Shown here piece by piece: positions 56,707 through 64,000 of a stretch of 64,000 nucleotides of DNA; within the stretch, counting starts at the first letter, position 1, and every line of letters begins with the position of its first letter. The stretch comes from Atopobiaceae bacterium. Lineage in GTDB: Bacteria > Actinomycetota > Coriobacteriia > Coriobacteriales > Atopobiaceae. Where the stretch lies: NCBI GenBank assembly GCA_017510785.1, contig JAFWMH010000024.1, positions 124,001 through 188,000 of the forward strand. The letters run 5' to 3'. The notes beneath the pieces were generated by a model. It worked only from the letters and a program-made list of their open reading frames with translations, searched no databases and was not told the DNA's origin. Both the position numbers and the translations under genes were made by a program.

Positions 56707-58344
56707 TTAAAGCTTGCTAGCATAGCCGTTAGTGTAGTAAGCACATTCCGCTTTTCTCAAATCGGGAATGTCGAGTCCATGCACAATCGAATTTGTACTC
56801 TTAAAAACAACCTCCCCACTCTCGCCAGGCTTTAGACCAGCGTAGTAGTAGGGATTGAGCACGTATTGCGCACCGGACTTATCCTTTACTATGCAAACCG
56901 TATTTTGGACTTGAACCTCTTTGTCGCCCGTGTTCGTGAGTTGAAGAGTGATTAAATCCTTCTCCTGCGACAAAACCTCCTGTTTTAGCCACCCGCTTGC
57001 AGGAGTATAATATGAGCCCGTCTCGCTGACCTCTACAGAGTAGCCAGCCTTTGTCGCCTTCTTCGGCTCGTTGCACGGCATGGTTACGAGCGTAGATTCT
57101 CCAGGAGCCATGCAAGATACAAAGTCCGTGCTTTCCTCAAGCTTATTGTTTTTATCATTGCGCAACGCGATTTCAGTTTTAAGCGAAACTTCCTTGCCAG
57201 TATCGTTTATAAGCCAGAAGGCCACAGCGCCCATCGATTCGTCCCATCCTTCAACCTCGCCCGTAGACGTGTCGAGGCCCGCAATGGATATGCGTGGAAT
57301 CTCGAGCTGCCGCTTCCAAATCGCATAGTAGGTCGTGGGTTCACCCACATATTGTTCGCTTCCCGGAGCGCTGCCACTTGTTTCGTCTTTTTTCGTCGAC
57401 CAGCCAGCAAACACGTAACCCTTCTTTTTGAACTTCGACTCTGGGAGCTTGTAATTGCCGTCAGTCTCTGCAGGAACAGGTTCCATCTTTCCCGAATCTG
57501 CGCCATTGCCATCGAAGGATACTAGCGGTTTCCACACTGCTCTATATGACGTGAACTCTTCTGGCGAAACCTCTGTGCCGGCTTCGACGATCTTTTCTTT
57601 GTCATCTTCGTCACTCGGCATCCATCCAACGAATTCGCTGTTCTCGTGCTCCACAAATGGCTCCGGCAACGTAATTGTGCCAAACTTCCAGCCTTCAACT
57701 CTGGTGTCGGATGATTTGGACTGGTAGTAATCATAAAGATAAATGCTCGTACGGAATTTTGGGACTACAACAAATACCACGATGAGCACGAGGCTCACCA
57801 CAAGCGCACTTGCACCAATAATAAGGGGCTTCTTGCTTTGCGCTTGCCCCGAAGGAGGTGCAGATGCAGCCATAGGCGCGACCGCTGGTCCCGGCGCGGC
57901 TTCGGGCACCGAGGCTGGCGCTGCCGTCACCGCAGGCGCAGGAGCAGGCGCAGGATTTGGTGCCGGAGCCTGGGTGTTGTTGCGCGGCACCATTCCCAAA
58001 TGGCGAGCAGTGCCCGCCATCACTTGGCCTGCGATTCTTTGAGACAGTCCCACATCAAGGCCATGCTCACGTTGCAGCAAGTCCGCAGCCTCAACCGCCG
58101 CCGTTTGCAAATCCTGAACGCCAGGATTCGCCACTGCCGTAGCATTCGCAAACGGCATCAACACATTGGCATCACAGTACCGAAGAAACACATCCACATC
58201 CTGCGACTGCGCACCACCGGAAGCCTGATACGCCAACGACACAAACCTCTGGGGGTCGCGCAGCACCCCCACACCAGCCGCATCAAGGGTCTGCGTCACA
58301 ATATCGGCAATCGTCGTTGCCACGCCACCATTTGCTTGAGCCAT
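56707..58344 (-). CDS. Membrane protein with two InlB-type (Listeria-Bacteroides) repeats
   Basis: A 545-residue protein. Residues 1-125 are a helical domain that I cannot name (ADIVTQTLDAAGVGVLRDPQRFVSLAYQA is similar in style to helical domains at the start of other FHA-operon proteins). A Pro/Ala linker leads to one membrane helix near 178-200 (PLIIGASALVVSLVLIVVFVVV). Outside lie InlB B-type repeats (GWKFGTITLPEP to YRAVW; VSFDGNG to YYAIWKR) and two beta-rich domains. There is no signal peptide, so the topology is N-inside. It is the last gene of the FHA operon, 82 bases after the EssB-like gene. Confidence 0.8.
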   Translation of the reverse strand: MAQANGGVATTIADIVTQTLDAAGVGVLRDPQRFVSLAYQASGGAQSQDVDVFLRYCDANVLMPFANATAVANPGVQDLQTAAVEAADLLQREHGLDVGLSQRIAGQVMAGTARHLGMVPRNNTQAPAPNPAPAPAPAVTAAPASVPEAAPGPAVAPMAASAPPSGQAQSKKPLIIGASALVVSLVLIVVFVVVPKFRTSIYLYDYYQSKSSDTRVEGWKFGTITLPEPFVEHENSEFVGWMPSDEDDKEKIVEAGTEVSPEEFTSYRAVWKPLVSFDGNGADSGKMEPVPAETDGNYKLPESKFKKKGYVFAGWSTKKDETSGSAPGSEQYVGEPTTYYAIWKRQLEIPRISIAGLDTSTGEVEGWDESMGAVAFWLINDTGKEVSLKTEIALRNDKNNKLEESTDFVSCMAPGESTLVTMPCNEPKKATKAGYSVEVSETGSYYTPASGWLKQEVLSQEKDLITLQLTNTGDKEVQVQNTVCIVKDKSGAQYVLNPYYYAGLKPGESGEVVFKSTNSIVHGLDIPDLRKAECAYYTNGYASKL

Positions 58345-58426
58345 TCTATCACCATACCCTCATATACCTATTTCCTGTTAGTATCTCTTTGAGAAGATGA
58401 GATTCCGTTAGAGCAGCAACCGCCTC

Positions 58427-59422
58427 CTATCCCCTCGTCACCACAAACTCCTCGTTGGCAAGTGCAAAGCGCTCACCAACAGCTACATTAACGCACATGT
58501 TGGGCATAAGGCGCTCTCCTCGCACCCATGTGCCGTTGGCGGAACCAAGGTCGATGATGCGTACCATCCCGCTCGCACAGCGAAGCAGCACATGGTTGCG
58601 GCTGAGTTTTGGATTGCCCATTATCTGTACGCTATTTCGCGAACCTCTCCCCACGCCCACTTGCTGCGAATCGGGCAACGGAAACGTTTCGCCATTGTTC
58701 ACTCGCTGCAACACGTAGCCCAATGGCACCTGTCCTTGTTTGTCCAACGGACTCCACATGCGAAGTTTGGTTTCGCCATGCTCCCTCGACTGCACCCCCG
58801 AATTCACAAACTGAGAGTCTTGCGGCACATGACGCCGCGATCTGCCCACGCCGCACTGCTCACGCAAAAACACTCGAAACGCATTGCCCGAAAACACGTT
58901 GTTCTGGTTAAGAACGAAGGACTCAAGGCGTTTGGAGAGCATCTCGGGAGCCGGCGACGTAAACGCAAGATGCCGGCTCTCGCTCAACACACGCAACATG
59001 GTGAGCGGAGAATTATCGACGGCATATGGCATGTTCTCAAGCGGCACAATAACAAACCGTGGCTGGGCTTGGTCGTCCACAAACACGTATGCAGGATCAA
59101 AAAGCACCATTTCGGTGGGAATGCGATTCGCCGCGCACGTATCCAGCACGTCTTGGACGCTCGCAAGGATGCGCACAAACCCCACTTCGTCGAGAATCTG
59201 ACGCCTTACGAAGCTCTTTAAGCTAACCAATCCCTGCACGTTATAATGGAGAGTGGCCCCCGCTCCATCACGCGACATTTCGCACCAAAAGCGAAGCAAC
59301 ACGTCGAAGCGATGATCGGCGAGCAGTTTTGCCCTCCGCGTATCGAGCGTCTCGTCCTGCCGTGAGGTAATAACGAGTTCTCGCTTCCACGTTCGCCTAT
59401 TTCGCGTGAACTTCTTCTTCAT
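58427..59422 (-). CDS. EssB/YukC-like pseudokinase (DUF6382) with C-terminal FHA domain
   Basis: A 331-residue protein. Residues 1-195 resemble DUF6382, which is related to the kinase-like cytoplasmic domain of EssB/YukC of type VIIb secretion (LLRFWCEMSRDGAGATLHY, FVRRQILDEVGFVRILASVQ, EMVLFDPAYVFVDDQAQPRFVIVPL). Catalytic kinase residues are lacking. Residues 235-331 are an FHA domain: GVGRGSRNSVQI, NPKLSRNHVLLR, DLGSANGTWVRGERL, which binds phosphothreonine. EssB itself has a membrane helix and no FHA domain; here no membrane helix is visible, so it should dock on a membrane partner, probably the EssC-like product encoded just upstream (16 bases away). Confidence 0.78.
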   Translation of the reverse strand: MKKKFTRNRRTWKRELVITSRQDETLDTRRAKLLADHRFDVLLRFWCEMSRDGAGATLHYNVQGLVSLKSFVRRQILDEVGFVRILASVQDVLDTCAANRIPTEMVLFDPAYVFVDDQAQPRFVIVPLENMPYAVDNSPLTMLRVLSESRHLAFTSPAPEMLSKRLESFVLNQNNVFSGNAFRVFLREQCGVGRSRRHVPQDSQFVNSGVQSREHGETKLRMWSPLDKQGQVPLGYVLQRVNNGETFPLPDSQQVGVGRGSRNSVQIMGNPKLSRNHVLLRCASGMVRIIDLGSANGTWVRGERLMPNMCVNVAVGERFALANEEFVVTRG

Positions 59423-59437
59423 GCAACCGCTCGCCCA

Positions 59438-61123
59438 CTACGCCTGATTAGACAAAAAATAGAACTTTTCGCCACCAACGAGAAAACAATTCCCCGCAGT
59501 TATCCGCACAAGCAGTTTGGGAGTGAGTCGCTTGTTGTACGCATACGTCCCATTCGCAGATCCGCAATCCGTAATGATTGCCTCCCCATCCATTACCATG
59601 AGCGTAAGGTGTTTGCGTCCCATATACGGATTGCCACCAAACATGATGTCGCACGTCGGCGAGCGACCAACCGTAAGCTCGCAGCCTATTTGTATGAGAA
59701 GCCCTCGCAGGAAGGCCCAGCCCTTGTCGCGAGGTCCCACTATGCCGGCAAAGTTATGCTCGACGGGATTGAACGCCATGGGCACGTCATCGATTCGCGG
59801 CGGATTCTCGGACATCTCCTTTACCCTGTTAAGGAGCATGTCCTCACTCAGCGAAAACCGATGGGACGGCCAGCGCACGTTGGCCAAGAGGTCCATGTCG
59901 CCCATGCCGACGCGCAGTTCCATGAAGTCGGCATGCGTGCTCATACGGTTCATCATGAACGGCGAGAGACGATGCGCTCGGTCGGTAACCTGCTGCATGG
60001 GGAGACGGTTTTCCCTCAGTATTTCGCCCTGCAGCGCCGCCTCGCCAACTAACTGGTTTTCGATGCCGTCGAGGTACTCAACGTAGCGACGTGAACGCTG
60101 CTCTTCCAAACGAATATCGCGCTTTCGGTTGTAACGACGCGCCATAACGGGCCAAATAAGCGAACCGCCGAGCATCGATACCGACATCGCCACCTGCGGC
60201 AGCGTGCTTAGCAGGTCGGCTCCTGCGCTGATGCGCGAAATAGCACTTGCCGCCATGAATATTGAGGATATGCCCATAAACATCGACGGACCAAGCTGCA
60301 TGATGAAGGGGGTAGTATCTTCCGCCTTCTTTGCGGGTGGATCGTCGACCTGCAACTCGTAATTGGCCACCGAACGCGAGAGGCGCGGGGCCGGATAGAA
60401 CAATTCCAATTCGGCGCTTGTTTCGCCTGGCTCGGGAAAGCGCGTCACGAGCTGTTTGTGACTAATGAAGGTGATGCCGCCCACCGCACGAAGCTCGATG
60501 CCCTTCGGCCGGTTGCAGGTGAGGAAGCCCTTCCCTACCATAACGGTAAGGTCGAGAACCTGTACCACGTCACCTACGGCAAGATCGTGCGGATGTCCGG
60601 GCGGCAGGAACGCCCCGTTTACAAGCGTGCCATTGCCGCTATTCAAATCCTTAATCGAGAAGAGTCCGGAGTGATAACTCACCTCTGCATGCTCGCCAGA
60701 AACGAAGCGACTCATATAGCGTATACCGCAGCGCTGGTCGCGTCCCACCGTAAAGGTAACGTCGCGCGTGAACATGAGCTTGCCGTACTCGCGCATTCCC
60801 TCGGTTACCGGACGGATGTGGAGCCGCGTCATGGAAGATGCCTGATTGCTCGAAACGAACATGACGGAATCCGCCGTCGGCGACAACCGTTGTTGCGCCA
60901 CCATCTGCTTTTGCGAAGAAATCAACTTGCAGCCACGTGCCGGACGCAAGATGAGACCTTCGTCCGTAACGAGAATTACCGCTATGGCATTCTCGACGGT
61001 AACGACGTCCGCAAGTCCAAGCCACACCATGGAATGCGAAACCTCGTCGACCGAAAACGTCTTGCTGATGTCGTCATTTCGAAGCGAAACAAGCAGTGCA
61101 TGCGAGGCTTGCGATTGCGCCAT
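59438..61123 (-). CDS. EssC/YukB-like membrane protein with FHA domains but no FtsK ATPase modules
   Basis: A 561-residue protein. Residues 1-95 are a degenerate FHA-like domain; 105-200 a full FHA domain (FTVGRDQRCGIRYMSRFVSGEHAEV, DLNSGNGTLVNG), the tandem seen at the start of EssC. Two membrane helices near 285-345 (FIMQLGPSMFMGISSIFMAAS; LLSTLPQVAMSVSMLGGSLIWPVMA) and the cytoplasmic segment RRYVEYLDGIENQLV, FMELRVGMGDMDLL and FAGIVGPRDKGWAFLRGLLIQI match the EssC core up to the point where its ATPase modules begin. Here the protein instead continues into another FHA domain (LTVGRSPTCDIMF, YMGRKHLTLM, DCGSANGTYAYN) and stops. AGAGGAGAG precedes the ATG. It is cotranscribed with the neighbours. 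Confidence 0.8.
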   Translation of the reverse strand: MAQSQASHALLVSLRNDDISKTFSVDEVSHSMVWLGLADVVTVENAIAVILVTDEGLILRPARGCKLISSQKQMVAQQRLSPTADSVMFVSSNQASSMTRLHIRPVTEGMREYGKLMFTRDVTFTVGRDQRCGIRYMSRFVSGEHAEVSYHSGLFSIKDLNSGNGTLVNGAFLPPGHPHDLAVGDVVQVLDLTVMVGKGFLTCNRPKGIELRAVGGITFISHKQLVTRFPEPGETSAELELFYPAPRLSRSVANYELQVDDPPAKKAEDTTPFIMQLGPSMFMGISSIFMAASAISRISAGADLLSTLPQVAMSVSMLGGSLIWPVMARRYNRKRDIRLEEQRSRRYVEYLDGIENQLVGEAALQGEILRENRLPMQQVTDRAHRLSPFMMNRMSTHADFMELRVGMGDMDLLANVRWPSHRFSLSEDMLLNRVKEMSENPPRIDDVPMAFNPVEHNFAGIVGPRDKGWAFLRGLLIQIGCELTVGRSPTCDIMFGGNPYMGRKHLTLMVMDGEAIITDCGSANGTYAYNKRLTPKLLVRITAGNCFLVGGEKFYFLSNQA

Positions 61124-61149
61124 ACTACGACTCTCCTCTTGCAGATGCG

Positions 61150-62178
61150 TTAAGCTTGCTCAATGGTCACAGCGAAATCCTCTTTAGCGAGCCTAAGCGT
61201 ATCGCCCTCAGCAAGCTTCACAGGATTACCCTTTGTGAGCATGGTACCGTTCACAAAGGTGTGGTTTGCGGAGCCCTCATCGTTAACGTACAGCTCGCCA
61301 TCCCGCTCGAATACGCTCGCGTGCACTCGGCCGATAAATGGGTTTCCGGCAATGCGCACGCTAGCCTTGGTCCCCCTCCCCAACGTGGCGGGCAGCTCAA
61401 GCACATAACGCTCTCCCGATTCCTGACGAGTGAGCACGAATACCTTCTTCGGCTCCTCCTCTTCGTCGTACACCATGGTGAGTGCGTCCAGGTCGTCCTC
61501 ATCGTCATCGTAGATGGTCGTCGGTGCGTCGTCGGGAATGCCGGCATCGGTTTTATCCCAATCGTCCATGCCCGTTCCGAACTCAGTCGGCAGGTCAATG
61601 CCCAGCGAAGACGGGCTCTCGACGAAGAACGGATCCACGGCGACTGCCTGGGCCTTTGAGTAGGACGAGGAGCCACTTTCAACCCCCGTCGGCATTACCA
61701 ACGTATGGGGTCGAATTCGATCCTGTGTTGCCCCCCTCCTCGACGGTTCTTCGGTTTGATAATCGCCAAACGACGATTCGCCAGCGGGGGCACCGGAAAA
61801 CGCACTCCCACTAAACGCGCTGCCACCAAACGAGAATGCGCTGCCCGTTCTTGGCCCAACCTTTTGCTCGGCCGCCTTGCCAGCACCGGCATTGCTCGGG
61901 CCGGAAAGCGAGGAGCCGCAGTTCATGCAGAACAACCATCCCGACCGCGTCCTCGCACCGCACTCCTTGCAAAATCCGTCTGCGGATGCGGGCGTGGGCT
62001 TCGTATTCGTTAACCCAAAGCCTTGCGAACTCTGCGAGTCCTGAGCACTCGAAAACGACTGCTGAGAAGACGAGTATTGTTGTTCGTCTACCCGACTCCC
62101 GCAATTCAAGCAAAACATAAAGCTAGGGTCTACTGGCATGCCGCAGTTTTTGCAGACTTTCGTTCTCGTTGCAGTCAT
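61150..62178 (-). CDS. Double zinc-ribbon FHA protein
   Basis: A 342-residue soluble protein. Two zinc ribbons (CKNCGMPVDPSFMFCLNCGS at residues 9-28; CKECGARTRSGWLFCMNCGS near 70-88) are followed by a Ser/Gly/Ala-rich linker, an acidic stretch with DEDDLDAL, and a C-terminal FHA domain (residues 250-342) with GRGTKASVRIAGNPFIGRVHA, NDEGSANHTFVNG. The canonical S of the SxxH motif is replaced by G (IGRVHA) as in some bacterial FHA domains; threonines in TIYDD and TMVYD (about 226 and 238) look like kinase targets, as in GarA/Odhl-type proteins. AAGGAGGCG precedes the ATG. It precedes the EssC-like gene by 26 bases. Confidence 0.85.
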   Translation of the reverse strand: MTATRTKVCKNCGMPVDPSFMFCLNCGSRVDEQQYSSSQQSFSSAQDSQSSQGFGLTNTKPTPASADGFCKECGARTRSGWLFCMNCGSSLSGPSNAGAGKAAEQKVGPRTGSAFSFGGSAFSGSAFSGAPAGESSFGDYQTEEPSRRGATQDRIRPHTLVMPTGVESGSSSYSKAQAVAVDPFFVESPSSLGIDLPTEFGTGMDDWDKTDAGIPDDAPTTIYDDDEDDLDALTMVYDEEEEPKKVFVLTRQESGERYVLELPATLGRGTKASVRIAGNPFIGRVHASVFERDGELYVNDEGSANHTFVNGTMLTKGNPVKLAEGDTLRLAKEDFAVTIEQA

Positions 62179-62202
62179 CGCTGCGCCTCCTTCTTGCTAA
62201 CG

Positions 62203-64000
62203 TTATTCATAGCTGCCCGGCATTTCTGGCTCGGCAGCATCCTTTCGCCTGCGGAAGTACACCACACCGGCAGTAACGCCACTCACGACGAGCGCGACAA
62301 GCGCGATTTCGGGCACGAGAATGCTCACAAAGAACGGCACTTTCGACTCGTACGTCACCGGCTTATGGCCTTCGTAACCACTGTGCGAGTCCGAAACCGA
62401 AATCTTCACGCTGTGGGGAGAGAACGGCAGGAAGTTCGTATTGATGGCGAACCTATATTCGCCCGTACCATCATTCGCCTCGCTCACACGCCTGAAATCA
62501 CCTTCGCCAAGCCTTCGGCCATCAACCTCAATCGTAACCTCGTCACCATCCGTGATGACGTCGTTAACGTAGAAGGACGCTTCGTAGGAAGAGCCCACGT
62601 GCAAAAGGCCTGGCAGCTTGACGTCTTCAATGGTAGGTGCAATCTCGTCAAGCGTAAACGAAACCTGAGCATTGCGGCGCGCGGAATCAATCGATGCCTG
62701 CGTGTCTCCCTCGCCATACGCACCGGTATCAAGATAGTTATCGGTGCCCACGTCGTTGGTGGCACGGTCGACCGAGTACACGTTAACGCGATACTCACCC
62801 TGGCCGCGATCCTCGTGATCGGAATCGCTGCCCATGCCGAAATTGCCCTCACGAATCGTGTAGTGATACTCCGACCAGCCAAAGTCCTTGGCCTCATTGG
62901 AATCCTTGCCCGACGTCAGGCGATACCCTGCAGGGCGAGCGCCTTTTGCCTTCCTCGCTTCGCGCAGCGCCTCCGCATCGCTCATTGCCTTGATGCTCGC
63001 AGGCACGTTCGCATACTCCTTGCGCACCTGATGGTCATCCTCGGATTCCGAGCCGCTCACGTTAACTTCCGTTACCTCAATACGCGGAGAATTCGGAACG
63101 ATGTGATAGTTCAAACCGTCAATGCCTTGCTCTATGTCCATGGACTCTCCCGTTTCGGGGTCGATGACCTCGACCACATACGTAGAGCCATAGCGATTAA
63201 CAGAGAAGGTAATGTCGTTTGCGGCCTTATTGCCCGCAAGGTCGGTCATAACGGCATGCATGGTGTAGATGCCATCCATCTCGGGCCTGTACACGTACCG
63301 GGTGTCGCCCTCGCTACTGGCGTTTTGGTCTACGACAGGATTGCCTTCATCGTCCACGACGAGTCCAAGGTCGCCGAAGCTGAATTCCTCGCCGTTGCCC
63401 GGGCCATTGATGCCTCCGCGCGATTCCGTTGACTGGAACTTTGAGGTAACATCGTTGCCGCCGCCATCGGTTACGGTATAGGAAACACCGCGCGCATTGT
63501 AGTTCAGCGTTCCATCCGCAGAGTTGTCGTCGCGGAACACGATGATGGGCCGAACCACTCCGTTGTATGCATGGTGGTCCTGAAGTACCTCTTCGCGAGG
63601 CTGGTCCACCTTCTCGCCTTGCACACCTTCGGGAGAGACGCCGTCATCGGCAATGTCGCCCTTGTAGGACCTCGTTGGCCGACCCTTCTCGTCTACGCCA
63701 TACCTCTGCACCACACCCTTGAAGCTCACCTGAGGCATGGTGGTATCGATGATGAACGGGGGCTCGTTGTAGGCAATGGCTTGGTTGCCGGCTTTGTCCT
63801 TGCCGGAAACGCTGAGGGTGTACGTACCATCCGCAGAATAAAGAACCGTAATGGTGTGCGTGTCGCCTACGGTACTCCATCCGCCAATGATGCCACCGGT
63901 AACGATTTGGAAATCGAGGGGGTTGAAGTTGTGCTCGGTTACCGTGATGGTCGCCGTACGACTCGCCTTGTAGTGGTTGCCATTCTCGGCATTGTGGTTG
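62203..64000 (-). CDS. Large Ig-repeat surface protein with C-terminal membrane anchor, 5' end cut by window edge
   Basis: At least 599 residues, open to the right edge, so the N-terminus is missing; an internal ATG at 63738 is not the likely start because the frame continues with NHYKASRTATITVTEHNF and DGTYTLSVSGKDKAGNQA, which are Ig-like repeats. Several beta-sandwich repeats follow (GIYTMHAVMTDLAGNKAANDITFSVNRYGST; ADDGV linkers). The C-terminus has one membrane helix (VPEIALVALVVSGVTAGVVYF) and a short RRRKDAAEPEMPGSYE tail. It is the upstream gene of the FHA/EssC-like operon, 24 bases before the zinc-ribbon FHA gene, so it may be the surface product or assembly factor of that system. 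Confidence 0.8.
   Translation of the reverse strand, partial: NHNAENGNHYKASRTATITVTEHNFNPLDFQIVTGGIIGGWSTVGDTHTITVLYSADGTYTLSVSGKDKAGNQAIAYNEPPFIIDTTMPQVSFKGVVQRYGVDEKGRPTRSYKGDIADDGVSPEGVQGEKVDQPREEVLQDHHAYNGVVRPIIVFRDDNSADGTLNYNARGVSYTVTDGGGNDVTSKFQSTESRGGINGPGNGEEFSFGDLGLVVDDEGNPVVDQNASSEGDTRYVYRPEMDGIYTMHAVMTDLAGNKAANDITFSVNRYGSTYVVEVIDPETGESMDIEQGIDGLNYHIVPNSPRIEVTEVNVSGSESEDDHQVRKEYANVPASIKAMSDAEALREARKAKGARPAGYRLTSGKDSNEAKDFGWSEYHYTIREGNFGMGSDSDHEDRGQGEYRVNVYSVDRATNDVGTDNYLDTGAYGEGDTQASIDSARRNAQVSFTLDEIAPTIEDVKLPGLLHVGSSYEASFYVNDVITDGDEVTIEVDGRRLGEGDFRRVSEANDGTGEYRFAINTNFLPFSPHSVKISVSDSHSGYEGHKPVTYESKVPFFVSILVPEIALVALVVSGVTAGVVYFRRRKDAAEPEMPGSYE

Noticed and set aside
62023..63432. 469-codon open frame antisense to the Ig-repeat protein
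   Set aside because: Arg/Val/Ala-rich shadow without domains; crosses the gap between two genes of a clear operon.

Overview
The window is 64 kb of GC-rich bacterial chromosome with no rRNA, tRNA, CRISPR array or transposase gene that I can see. Gene content points to an actinobacterium of the class Coriobacteriia. The evidence is strong Shine-Dalgarno sequences of the GAAAGGAGG type, gatCAB, AddAB instead of RecBCD, meso-diaminopimelate dehydrogenase instead of the succinylase branch, large Cys-repeat and BspA-type surface proteins, and many zinc-ribbon and FHA membrane proteins. The genus is not decidable from what I see.

Layout. 1-5 kb: a partial methyltransferase, a bacterial Elp3 with an apparently leaderless promoter, a TatD-family hydrolase coupled to a small membrane protein, and a ROK kinase. 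5.5-13 kb: a GH32 fructosidase, a secreted PIG-L deacetylase, a Uma2-family protein, deoC, bcp and two membrane proteins. 13-15.5 kb: ddh and lysA. 15.7-19.3 kb: a GGDEF/EAL protein and a lipoprotein. 19.4-19.9 kb: a compact locus that looks like a type I toxin-antitoxin module. 19.9-24.9 kb: a giant M23/Cys-repeat surface protein, then an Xre regulator with a palindromic operator. 26-28.4 kb: HAD, larE and prsW. 28.6-33.6 kb: an overlapping speD-like, DUF4178 and speE-like operon with a partly decayed tandem copy. 35-38.6 kb: gatCAB. 39.5-42.4 kb: LysR and a lysine riboswitch controlling dapA-dapB. 43-52 kb: fucO-like dehydrogenase, holin-like protein, addB-addA. 52-56.5 kb: zinc-ribbon proteins flanking a BspA-type LRR surface protein. 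56.7-64 kb: an operon encoding an EssC-like protein without ATPase modules, an EssB-like FHA protein, a zinc-ribbon FHA protein and two large cell-surface proteins.

How genes work together. dapA, dapB, ddh and lysA together give a complete route from aspartate semialdehyde to meso-DAP and lysine, with dapAB under a lysine riboswitch. gatC, gatA and gatB overlap as one transamidosome operon. addB and addA overlap and form a double-strand-break repair helicase-nuclease. The FHA operon looks like the membrane platform of a type VIIb-like secretion or surface-display system that continues beyond the right edge.

The intergenic space carries several families of palindromic elements. One, about 137 bp, has near-perfect 25-bp terminal inverted repeats and a conserved core and occurs three times, plus a divergent fourth form. 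A second has GTGTACC/GGTACAC ends. All statements rest on reading the sequence; no database search was run.
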